From Thermomicrobiales bacterium (GTDB lineage Bacteria > Chloroflexota > Chloroflexia > Thermomicrobiales > UBA6265): a DNA stretch of 5,392 nucleotides. The notes beneath the pieces were generated by a model. The model was given only the letters and a program-made list of their open reading frames with translations. It was not told the DNA's origin and ran no database searches. This document shows positions 1-5,392 of the stretch, piece by piece. The position numbers and the translations under genes are program-made. The stretch covers positions 1 to 5,392 of the forward strand of contig JAICJJ010000237.1 in assembly GCA_025928535.1 (NCBI GenBank). The letters run 5' to 3'. Each line of letters starts with the position of its first letter. Positions within the stretch are counted from its first letter, which is position 1.

Positions 1-1
1 A

Positions 2-2254
2 CTGAGCCTTTGTCCGCATCTGACGGTGGCCGAAAACGTCTACCTCGGCCGCGCTCCGACGCGCGGCGGGCTGCTCGACTACGGCGCGATGGCCGAAGGT
101 TCACGCCGCGTCTTCGCCGAACTCGGCGCGCCGATCGACCCCGCCGCCGTCGCCGGCGACCGGTCGCTGGCCGATCGGCAACTGGTCGAAATCGCCAAGG
201 CGCTCGTCACCCGGCCGCGCCTGCTCATCCTCGATGAAGCGACCTCGGCGCTCGACGCAGGTCAGGTGCAAGCGCTTTTCGCGGCGCTGCGCCGGCTGCG
301 CGACGACGGGGTCGCCATCGTGTTCGTCTCGCACCGGATGGAGGAAATCTTCGCGATTGCCGACCGGATCACGGTCCTCAAGAACGGCGAATACGTGACG
401 ACCGTGCCTGCGGCCGGCACGACCGTGGCCGATCTCGTCCGGGCCATGGTCGGGCGCGAAATGCACGACATCTTTCCGCCGAAACCGCCGGTCGCGGACG
501 TCCTCGCCGCGCCGGTCGTCCTCTCGGCGCGCGATCTCGCCTCCGGCAGGCGATTCCACAACGTCTCGTTCGATTTGCACCGCGGCGAAATCCTCGGTCT
601 CGGCGGCCTCCAGGGGCAGGGGCAGCGCGAACTGCTGGCGACGCTGTTTGGGCTCCATCCGCGGCAAGGCGACGTCGAGATCGAAGGCCAGCCGGCCTCG
701 CCGCGTGGACCCCGCGCCGCGATCCGGCAAGGCGCCGCCTACGTGCCGGAAGACCGCAAGACCGAGGGTCTGATCATCGCCCTCCCGGTCGCGTTCAACC
801 TGTCGCTGCCCAGCCTCGACCGGCTGCAGCGATTCGGGCTGATTGACCGCGGCCGCGAGCGCGCCCTTGTCCAGAGTCTGATCGATCGCCTTCGCATCCG
901 GCTTCGCTCGCCGCGGCAAACGCTCATCCGGCTGTCCGGCGGCAACCAGCAAAAGGTGGCGATCGCCAAGTGGCTGCCGCTGACGCCGGAGATCTATCTC
1001 CTCGCGGAGCCGACGCGCGGCATCGACGTCGGAACGAAACAGGAAATCTACCGCCTGATGCGGGAATTGACGGCCGGCGGCGCGTCGATCTTGCTGATTT
1101 CGTCCGACACGATCGAATTGCTCGGATTGTGCGATCGGGTGCTGGTCATGTACGAACGGCAGCCGGTGGCGATGCTCACCGGCGCCGAAGTGACCGAAGA
1201 GCGGGTGGTGCATGCCTCGGTGGCCGGCCATGAGACGACGGTTCCCGCAGCAGCGGCGTCCGCCGGCGCCGAGGTTGCGCCGGCTCTGCCGCGTCGCCGC
1301 GGATTCGGCGCGATGCCGCGCTCCTGGCAGGAAGTCGGGCCGATTTACGCGGTGCTGGCGGCGTTCATCCTGATCTATCTCTTTCTCTCGCGCGGCGCCG
1401 TTTCGCTCGACTCGATCAACAACCTTTCGGCCTATCTCTTTCCGTTGATCCTGGTGGCGATGGCGCAGTCGGTCGTGATGTTGACCGGCGGCATCGATCT
1501 CGCCGTCGGCCAGATGATGAGCCTGGCGACCGTGGTGCTCGCAACCCGGATGTTCGATTCTCCGCCGTCGATGGTCGGCGCGGTCGCGCTCGTCCTCGCC
1601 GGCGGTGCGCTGCTCGGGCTCTTCACCGGTGCCATCGTCACCCTCATTCGCTTGCCGGCGATCATCGTCACCCTGGCGACATCGTTCATCTGGGCTGGCT
1701 GGGCGCTCTACGTCCTGAGCGTGCCGGGCGGCCACCTGCCGACTTCGTTCGCGCAATGGTTCACCGGCCAGATCGCCAATGCCGTGCCGGTGACGCTCAT
1801 CGTGCTCGCCGTCGTGCTTGTGCTCTGGAAATTGGTCAAGACGACGCCGCTCGGCCTCGGCATCTACGCCGTCGGCGACAACCCGCGCGGCGCCTACGTC
1901 AGCGGCGTGCCGGTGCGCCTGGCGCGGATCAGCGCCTACATCATCGCCGGCGTGATGACGGCGCTGGCGGGGATCGGATTGTCGGCGTACGCCGCCACGG
2001 GCGATCCGCTGATCGGCGCGCCCTACTCGCTCGCGTCGATCGCGGCGGCGGTCCTCGGCGGCATCAGCTTTTTCGGCGGCCAGGGCTATCTCAGGGGCGC
2101 GGTCGCCGGGGCCGTCGCGCTCGGCCTCATGACGCAGATTCTGTTCATTTCCGGGCTGTCGCCGGCCTATCAGCGCGTCATCTACGGCGCGGTCCTGATC
2201 GTCGCGCTCGGCGTCAAGGCGTTCGCCACGCTGCGCATCGAGGAGGCGCGTTGA
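2..2254 (+). CDS. Sugar ABC importer ATPase-permease fusion (RbsA-RbsC type), 5' partial
   Basis: This is the energising and membrane subunit of a CUT2 (ribose/galactose-class) importer in the inner membrane. The reading frame is open from base 2, and its first residues read LCPHLTVAENVYLGR, a segment that lies after the Q-loop of RbsA. The true start and the first Walker A are therefore upstream, with roughly 85-90 residues missing. ATPase domain 1 shows a degenerate signature (SLADRQ, nt 164-181), Walker B LLILDEATSALD (nt 221-256) and H-loop SHRM (His at nt 332). ATPase domain 2 has a lysine-less Walker A (GLQGQGQRE, nt 605-631), a canonical LSGGNQQ signature (nt 932-952) and Walker B LLAEPTRG, with Ala in place of Asp at nt 1004. 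An Ala/Pro-rich linker (about nt 1229-1315) leads into a permease of about 313 residues (BPD_transp_2 family) with GGIDLAVG and GDNPRGAYVSG motifs and multiple hydrophobic segments. The in-frame ATG at 1313 has no Shine-Dalgarno, so a true fusion is preferred over two genes. The substrate cannot be told. Confidence 0.93.
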   Translation: MSLCPHLTVAENVYLGRAPTRGGLLDYGAMAEGSRRVFAELGAPIDPAAVAGDRSLADRQLVEIAKALVTRPRLLILDEATSALDAGQVQALFAALRRLRDDGVAIVFVSHRMEEIFAIADRITVLKNGEYVTTVPAAGTTVADLVRAMVGREMHDIFPPKPPVADVLAAPVVLSARDLASGRRFHNVSFDLHRGEILGLGGLQGQGQRELLATLFGLHPRQGDVEIEGQPASPRGPRAAIRQGAAYVPEDRKTEGLIIALPVAFNLSLPSLDRLQRFGLIDRGRERALVQSLIDRLRIRLRSPRQTLIRLSGGNQQKVAIAKWLPLTPEIYLLAEPTRGIDVGTKQEIYRLMRELTAGGASILLISSDTIELLGLCDRVLVMYERQPVAMLTGAEVTEERVVHASVAGHETTVPAAAASAGAEVAPALPRRRGFGAMPRSWQEVGPIYAVLAAFILIYLFLSRGAVSLDSINNLSAYLFPLILVAMAQSVVMLTGGIDLAVGQMMSLATVVLATRMFDSPPSMVGAVALVLAGGALLGLFTGAIVTLIRLPAIIVTLATSFIWAGWALYVLSVPGGHLPTSFAQWFTGQIANAVPVTLIVLAVVLVLWKLVKTTPLGLGIYAVGDNPRGAYVSGVPVRLARISAYIIAGVMTALAGIGLSAYAATGDPLIGAPYSLASIAAAVLGGISFFGGQGYLRGAVAGAVALGLMTQILFISGLSPAYQRVIYGAVLIVALGVKAFATLRIEEAR
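2240..2246 (+). promoter_or_regulatory. Ribosome binding site of the second permease
   Basis: GAGGAGG lies inside the last codons of the fusion gene, 10 nt before the ATG at 2257. It favours that ATG over the TTG at 2251, which overlaps the upstream TGA and would be only 4 nt from the site. The placement suggests translational coupling of the two transporter genes. Confidence 0.75.
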
Positions 2255-2256
2255 CG

Positions 2257-3222
2257 ATGCCCGCACCAACGCCCGCGTCCGATGTCCGGGTCAGATCGCG
2301 GCGGCAATTTCGCATCGACCCGGTCTGGATCACGTTTCTCGTCCTGCTCATCCTCTGGGCCTACAGCCTGATCCGCGTCTCGGGTTTTCGCACGGTCGAA
2401 TACAACCTCTTCACGTTGCGCGTGGCGGCGTTTCTCGGCATCGTCGCCGCCGGGCAGACGCTCGTCATCCTGATGGGCGGCATCGATCTTTCGGTCGCCG
2501 CGGTCGTCACCATGGCGGGGGTCGTCGGCGGCAATTTGCTGGCGCAGGTGGGGGAAGCGGGCGGCATCGTCCTGACGCTCGTCATCTGCGCCCTGATCGG
2601 CGTCGCCAACGGGATCGGCGTCGTGACGTTGCGCTTACCGCCGCTGGTGATGACGCTGGCGAGTCTGAACGTGATTCAGGGAGTCTTGCTGGTCTACAAC
2701 GCCGGCAAGCCGGTCAGCGGCAAATCGGAGTTTCTGAACTATTGGGCGCTCGGCTCCTGGCTCGGCGTGCCGACGCCGGCCTGGGCGCTCGGCATCATCT
2801 CGCTCGTCTGCGTCGTTCTCCTGTACGGCACGCCATATGGCCGCGGCATCTACGCCATCGGCAACAATCCGCGCGCGGCGTTGCTCTCGGGCGTGCCAGT
2901 CGGCCGCGTGCAAATCGTCACCTATGCGCTCTGCAGCCTGCTCGCCGGCGTGGCCGGACTGCTGATCCTTGGCCGAACGGGCTACAGTTCGAAGACCGCC
3001 GGCGATCCCTACCTGCTGATGTCGATCGCCGCCGTCGTCCTCGGCGGCACGTCGATTCTGGGCGGGCGGGGCAAATACATCGGCACGATCGGCGGCGCGC
3101 TCGTCCTGACGATCCTCGTCAATGTTCTGACGGTTGAAAACATTCCGGAAGCGGGGCGGATGATCGTCCAGGGCGCGCTGATCCTCGTCTTGCTCATCGC
3201 GTACGCGTACAGCGAGCAGTGA
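2257..3222 (+). CDS. Second sugar ABC importer permease (RbsC type)
   Basis: This 321-residue inner-membrane permease of the BPD_transp_2 family matches the usual RbsC length. A short basic cytoplasmic N-terminus (residues 1-20) is followed by about ten hydrophobic segments, roughly at 22-40, 54-73, 82-97, 104-123, 130-148, 175-190, 217-238, 253-269, 274-291 and 303-318. Family motifs are GGIDLSV (74-80), GNNPRAALLSG (202-212) and VLGGTSILGGRG (261-272). The gene starts 2 nt after the stop of the ATPase-permease fusion, so the two are almost certainly co-transcribed. The frame is open upstream to at least 1756, but that stretch lies inside the fusion gene and encodes Arg-rich non-protein-like sequence, and the Shine-Dalgarno at 2240 fixes the ATG at 2257. 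The protein probably pairs with the fused permease domain to form the translocation pore. It is related to, but clearly different from, that domain, as in CUT2 systems with two distinct permeases. The substrate is unknown. Confidence 0.95.
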   Translation: MPAPTPASDVRVRSRRQFRIDPVWITFLVLLILWAYSLIRVSGFRTVEYNLFTLRVAAFLGIVAAGQTLVILMGGIDLSVAAVVTMAGVVGGNLLAQVGEAGGIVLTLVICALIGVANGIGVVTLRLPPLVMTLASLNVIQGVLLVYNAGKPVSGKSEFLNYWALGSWLGVPTPAWALGIISLVCVVLLYGTPYGRGIYAIGNNPRAALLSGVPVGRVQIVTYALCSLLAGVAGLLILGRTGYSSKTAGDPYLLMSIAAVVLGGTSILGGRGKYIGTIGGALVLTILVNVLTVENIPEAGRMIVQGALILVLLIAYAYSEQ

Positions 3223-3244
3223 GGCGGCGGGCGCCGCAACGCGC

Positions 3245-4261
3245 TCAGATCGCTTCGCCCTCGAACACGCTCACCCCGATCGCGCTCGGCGTGGCGCCGA
3301 CATACCGGAAACCGGCGTCCGCAAGAAGGCTGGCGTACTCCACGTCGGACCTCTCACGGCCGCCGGGCGCGACGAGCATGTTGAGATCGGAAAACTTGGC
3401 GTCGGCGTTTTCGTTCGGCCGCCCAAGCTCCTGCTCGACCACCAGCAGCGCAGCGTCCGGCGCCATCGCCTCGCGGCAGGTCCGCAAGAGTTCGCCACAA
3501 CGATCGTCGTCCCAATCGTGCACGATCGCCTTGAGCAGGTAGGCGTCGGCGCCGGCCGGAATGGCGTCGAAGAAACTGCCGCCCAAGACCCTGCACCGAG
3601 CGGCCACGCCCGCCGCCTCCAGGATCGGACCCGCAGCAGCCACGACGTGCGGCTGGTCGAACAGCACGCCGCGCATCGCGGGATGGCGGGCGAGGATCGC
3701 TGCCAGAAACGCGCCGTTGCCGCCGCCGACATCGACGATGGAGGCAAAGCGGCCGAAGTCGAACGATTCCAGCAGCGCCGCGCTCACCTGCCGCGAGCGA
3801 TCGGCCATTGCCCGGTCGAAGATCGCGCTCTCCTCGGGATGTCGCTGGCGATAGATCCATGGATCGACGCCATGGACGCGCCGGAACGCATTTTCGCCGG
3901 TCCGAATGCTCTGTTCGAGCGCCGCCCACGCTTGCCGGTAGTACGGCTCGCCGACGAACATGGCCCAGCCGGCGACCGGCTCGGGCGCATCGGTCCGGAG
4001 GCATTCGCCGATCGGCGTCAACGCGAAGCGACGCCCGTCGCCCTCATGGAGCACGCCGACGCTGGCGAGCGCGCGGAGCAAGCGGTAGAGCGCATCGGGA
4101 TCGACGCCGGTCGCCGCCGCCAAATCGTCGCTGGAGCGGAGACCCGCCGCGAGAAGATCGGCGACGCCGAGACGAGCAACGACGTGGATGGCCTGGGTCA
4201 CCTGATAGCCGTTGACCAACCGGCGCAACGCCAGCGAGGGTCGCTCGCCATCCTGGTCCAT
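3245..4261 (-). CDS. SAM-dependent O-methyltransferase (Methyltransf_2 family)
   Basis: This 338-residue cytoplasmic methyltransferase belongs to the class of acetylserotonin, hydroxyneurosporene and polyketide O-methyltransferases, which move a methyl group from S-adenosylmethionine to a hydroxyl on a small, often aromatic or isoprenoid, substrate. Residues about 10-90 form the winged-helix dimerisation domain (ALYRLLRALASVGVL at 57-71). The SAM-binding Rossmann motif VDVGGGNG is at 176-183, the second acidic motif FDQPHVV at 201-207, and the catalytic-type KAIVHDWDDD at 244-253, with His248 as the expected general base. The tail FSDLNMLVAPGGRERS (290-305) is typical of the family, and the length is normal, so the protein looks intact. 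AAGGAG (4274-4269) lies 7 nt before the ATG at 4261, which supports this start. It converges on the transporter operon with a 22-nt gap. No carotenoid, polyketide or other biosynthetic gene is nearby, so the substrate cannot be assigned. No convincing promoter of its own was found. Confidence 0.93.
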   Translation of the reverse strand: MDQDGERPSLALRRLVNGYQVTQAIHVVARLGVADLLAAGLRSSDDLAAATGVDPDALYRLLRALASVGVLHEGDGRRFALTPIGECLRTDAPEPVAGWAMFVGEPYYRQAWAALEQSIRTGENAFRRVHGVDPWIYRQRHPEESAIFDRAMADRSRQVSAALLESFDFGRFASIVDVGGGNGAFLAAILARHPAMRGVLFDQPHVVAAAGPILEAAGVAARCRVLGGSFFDAIPAGADAYLLKAIVHDWDDDRCGELLRTCREAMAPDAALLVVEQELGRPNENADAKFSDLNMLVAPGGRERSDVEYASLLADAGFRYVGATPSAIGVSVFEGEAI

Positions 4262-4382
4262 GAACCTGCTCCTTCGTGCCGCCGGCTCGCCGGTTCCATG
4301 GATGCGACCGGCGCCACCGTCGCCCGCGGCGGCGCCAACACAATTCGATCAGGAACGACGAGGAAACGAAAGAGCGCGTCGA
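4262..4382 (-). other. Intergenic region between the receiver and methyltransferase genes
   Basis: These 121 nt hold the methyltransferase Shine-Dalgarno (4274-4269) and a strong GC-rich inverted repeat at 4310-4336. A smaller CCGG-loop-CCGG dyad lies beside the Shine-Dalgarno. No convincing -35/-10 pair was seen on the minus strand, so whether the methyltransferase is read from the receiver transcript or from its own promoter is open. Confidence 0.5.
4310..4336 (-). terminator. GC-rich hairpin between two minus-strand genes
   Basis: On the minus strand GGCGCCGCCG and CGGTGGCGCC flank a 7-nt loop, giving a 10-bp stem with one G-U wobble. Read on the plus strand, the same position is an A-C mismatch, so the hairpin is better formed in minus-strand RNA, the direction of both flanking genes. 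It lies 46 nt after the receiver stop and 48 nt before the methyltransferase ATG. No U-tract follows, so it is not a classic intrinsic terminator. It could instead stabilise a 3' end or act as a 5'-leader structure for the methyltransferase. Confidence 0.4.
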
Positions 4383-4769
4383 TCAGTCGTCGTGGGCCAG
4401 AGCGCGCCGCGCGAGATGAAAGGCGACCTGGGCCAGCAGCGCATCGACATCGAACGGCTTGGCGAGGGCGCCGTCCGCTTCGTCCAGTTCGCCGGTGCGT
4501 TCGAGCAGATTGCGCCCGGCCGACATCGCCACGATCGGAATGCCCGAGGTTTCGGCCTGGCTCTTGAGGCGGCGGATCGCCGTGCCGCCGTCGACCGTCG
4601 GCAATTGCACGTCCATCAGAATCAGGTCCGGCAGCCAGTCGTGCGCCATCGCGAGGCCGCGGGCGCCGTCGCGGGCGATCGCCACCAGGTAGCCTTCATC
4701 TTCGAGGATGGCCCGAATCAGGTCGGCAACCGAAGGCTCGTCATCGACGACGAGAATTCTGCGAGACAT
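4383..4769 (-). CDS. Stand-alone response regulator receiver domain
   Basis: This 128-residue single-domain CheY/Spo0F-like receiver has no output domain. The acidic pocket is Asp9-Asp10 (RILVVDDEP), the phospho-acceptor is Asp53 (DLILMDVQLP), the switch position is Ser83 (IPIVAMSA) and the conserved lysine is Lys104 (ALAKPF). All phosphotransfer residues are therefore present, and the protein should be phosphorylatable by a histidine kinase or phosphotransfer protein. No kinase lies in the window, so the partner is unknown. The ATG at 4769 is chosen because AAGGGG (4781-4776) precedes it by 6 nt and the family's beta-1 strand starts right after it. An in-frame ATG at 4796 would put that Shine-Dalgarno inside the gene and add nine atypical residues. 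A near-consensus sigma-54 promoter is placed to start transcription about 29 nt before this ATG. Typical roles are phosphorelay intermediate or protein-protein control; the specific role is not inferable. Confidence 0.93.
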   Translation of the reverse strand: MSRRILVVDDEPSVADLIRAILEDEGYLVAIARDGARGLAMAHDWLPDLILMDVQLPTVDGGTAIRRLKSQAETSGIPIVAMSAGRNLLERTGELDEADGALAKPFDVDALLAQVAFHLARRALAHDD

Positions 4770-4775
4770 CCGGAT

Positions 4776-4781
4776 CCCCTT
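4776..4781 (-). promoter_or_regulatory. Ribosome binding site fixing the receiver start
   Basis: AAGGGG on the minus strand lies 6 nt upstream of the ATG at 4769. It decides between that start and the in-frame ATG at 4796. Confidence 0.7.
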
Positions 4782-4808
4782 GGCGCCGAATCGCAACGAC
4801 GCGCGAGT

Positions 4809-4825
4809 TGCACAAATCGTGCCAA
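4809..4825 (-). promoter_or_regulatory. Predicted sigma-54 (-24/-12) promoter of the receiver gene
   Basis: The minus strand reads TTGGCACGATTTGTGCA. Against the known RpoN consensus YTGGCACGRNNNTTGCW only one defined position differs (G for T at position 13). The invariant GG (-24) and GC (-12) are 12 nt apart, as required. Initiation would fall near 4798, giving a leader of about 29 nt with the Shine-Dalgarno at 4781-4776. The element lies within the 85-nt gap between the acetyltransferase remnant and the receiver gene. It is also an imperfect dyad (TTGgCAC / GTGCAA), so a repressor operator is the main alternative. Confidence 0.6.
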
Positions 4826-4854
4826 GACCGGATTGCCGACTCGCGAAGCGCCGA

Positions 4855-5081
4855 TCAGACCGGGCGCGAGCGTTGCAACGTCGTCACGTCGGCCGGCTCG
4901 AAGCTGTAGCCGGCGTACAGCCCAAGCACCACCCCTGCGCGTTCCCACGAACGCCGAACGCGCTCCGACGGCGTTTTTCCCGCCCAGCAGGTGTCGCCGA
5001 GCCAATCAAGAATGCGATCGAGCCAGGGCGCAGGCGCGCCGGGTCGTCATCGAGTTCGACGCCGTCGCGTTCCCAGCGCAT
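4855..5081 (-). pseudogene. Decayed GNAT-family N-acetyltransferase remnant (frameshift plus internal deletion)
   Basis: The first frame, from the ATG at 5081, gives MRWERDGVELDDDPARL. The reading that continues as protein-like sequence is in another frame, from about 5025: WLDRILDWLGDTCWAGK, then a segment ending VLGLYAGYSFEPADV and a TGA at 4857-4855. The 227-nt span is not a multiple of three, and one missing base, or two extra, between about 5046 and 5020 would join the frames. The joined product resembles small GNAT acetyltransferases that begin W-x-x-D-G, carry a Y/C-W-A motif, and end with a G-L-Y-x-x-x-G/S-F-x-P tail. Both ends are present, but about 65-75 central residues are missing, including the acetyl-CoA-binding loop. 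It would thus be inactive even without the frameshift. GGGAG (5092-5088) sits 6 nt before the ATG, and murA ends 20 nt upstream, suggesting a former murA co-transcribed gene. The family call rests on recalled patterns, not a search. Confidence 0.55.
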
Positions 5082-5101
5082 CGCGCGCTCCCGACGCCGC
5101 C

Positions 5102-5392
5102 TCAGACCTCGACCGTCTCGATCCGCGCCCCCAGCGAGCGCAATTTCGGCACGAACGATTCGTAGCCGCGATCAATATGGTGCGTGTCGGCGACGATCGT
5201 TTCGCCGTCGGCGACGAGACCCGCCAACACGACGCCCGCGCCGGCACGGATGTCGAGGCAGCGGACACGCGCCCCGCGCAGCGGCGTCGGCCCGGCGATC
5301 CGCGCATGGTTGCCGAGCCGGATCGCGCCGCTGATCGGACCACCCTCCGGGTCGCTCGGCGCGTACCGCTCCACCCGAATGTCGGCGCCCAT
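5102..5392 (-). CDS. murA: UDP-N-acetylglucosamine 1-carboxyvinyltransferase, C-terminal part
   Basis: MurA transfers enolpyruvate from phosphoenolpyruvate to UDP-GlcNAc, the first committed step of peptidoglycan synthesis, in the cytoplasm. Ninety-six C-terminal residues are visible, out of about 420 usual for the EPSP-synthase-fold family; the rest, including the active-site Cys loop, lies beyond the window end. The ATG at the very edge matches the internal Met of the family's R-M-G-A segment, so it is not the start. Landmarks, numbered from that Met, are DIRAG (47-51; Arg49 corresponds to E. coli Arg371), AGLVADGET (57-65) and HHIDRGYE (71-78; Arg75 corresponds to E. coli Arg397), followed by KLRSLGARI (83-91). 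Between MGADI and the DIRAG motif the protein is about 18 residues longer than E. coli MurA, with an extra loop near residues 10-27. The gene ends 20 nt before the acetyltransferase remnant on the same strand. A second MurA-like paralogue elsewhere cannot be excluded. Confidence 0.88.
   Translation of the reverse strand: MGADIRVERYAPSDPEGGPISGAIRLGNHARIAGPTPLRGARVRCLDIRAGAGVVLAGLVADGETIVADTHHIDRGYESFVPKLRSLGARIETVEV

Noticed and set aside
1313..2254. The permease half of the fusion as a separate gene starting at the ATG at 1313
   Set aside because: The frame is open and continuous through the linker, and no Shine-Dalgarno precedes that ATG, unlike the next gene.
101..2269. A 722-codon open frame on the minus strand antisense to the transporter fusion gene
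   Set aside because: Its product is dominated by Arg, Asp, His and Gln with no recognisable motif, as expected for a shadow of a high-GC coding gene. The plus-strand frame has clear ABC and permease motifs throughout.
3224..3237. Small hairpin GCGGC-GGGC-GCCGC between the convergent genes as a bidirectional terminator
   Set aside because: The stem is only 5 bp and no T-tract follows on either strand; such GC-rich dyads are expected by chance in this base composition.
3518..4567. Long plus-strand open frame across the methyltransferase
   Set aside because: Arg/Ala-rich sequence without motifs, running through the methyltransferase and the intergenic hairpin. The minus-strand gene has full SAM and catalytic motifs.
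4770..4796. Upstream ATG at 4796 as the receiver start
   Set aside because: It would leave almost no leader from the predicted start near 4798, place the strong Shine-Dalgarno inside the gene and add residues outside the normal receiver fold.
4718..5005. A 95-codon minus-strand frame overlapping the remnant and the receiver start
   Set aside because: It overlaps the well-supported receiver gene in another frame, is Arg/Ala-rich and shows no family motif.
5018..5047. Programmed ribosomal frameshifting in the acetyltransferase-like locus
   Set aside because: No X-XXY-YYZ slippery heptamer is visible at the switch, and the product lacks the acetyl-CoA-binding core anyway, so decay or a sequencing error explains it better.
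4212..5334. Plus-strand open frames overlapping the receiver, remnant and murA
   Set aside because: Low-complexity Arg-rich translations. The minus strand carries recognisable receiver and MurA motifs in the same place.

Overview
The window is a GC-rich bacterial chromosome segment (about two thirds G+C by eye) with five protein-coding loci, one of them decayed, and very short gaps. No RNA gene, insertion sequence or CRISPR array was seen. The lineage cannot be fixed from this sequence. The style of the MurA tail and the transporter would fit a high-GC group such as Chloroflexota or Alphaproteobacteria, but this is a guess.

Positions 2-3222 (+ strand) hold the end of a sugar-type ABC importer operon of the ribose/CUT2 class. 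The first protein enters from outside the window. It is a fusion of a two-domain RbsA-type ATPase with an RbsC-type permease. A second, separate RbsC-type permease follows after 2 nt, with its ribosome binding site inside the end of the fusion gene. One fused chain carries two ATPase domains and one membrane domain, so the second permease would complete a 2+2 transporter as a 1:1 heterodimer. One of the two composite ATP sites looks systematically degenerate, including a Walker B Asp-to-Ala change. No substrate-binding protein is in view, so the substrate is unknown.

Positions 3245-5392 (- strand) carry, in transcription order, the C-terminus of MurA (peptidoglycan precursor synthesis), a decayed GNAT acetyltransferase remnant, a stand-alone response-regulator receiver domain, and a SAM-dependent O-methyltransferase of the hydroxyindole/hydroxyneurosporene class. 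The methyltransferase converges on the ABC operon across only 22 nt.

The points most worth a second look are three. A near-consensus sigma-54 (-24/-12) promoter sits immediately upstream of the lone receiver gene. The acetyltransferase fossil combines a frameshift with an internal deletion that appears to join two Gly-Leu-Tyr-like segments. The ATPase-permease fusion has an asymmetric, one-sided loss of ATPase motifs. No clearly new multi-gene system was found.
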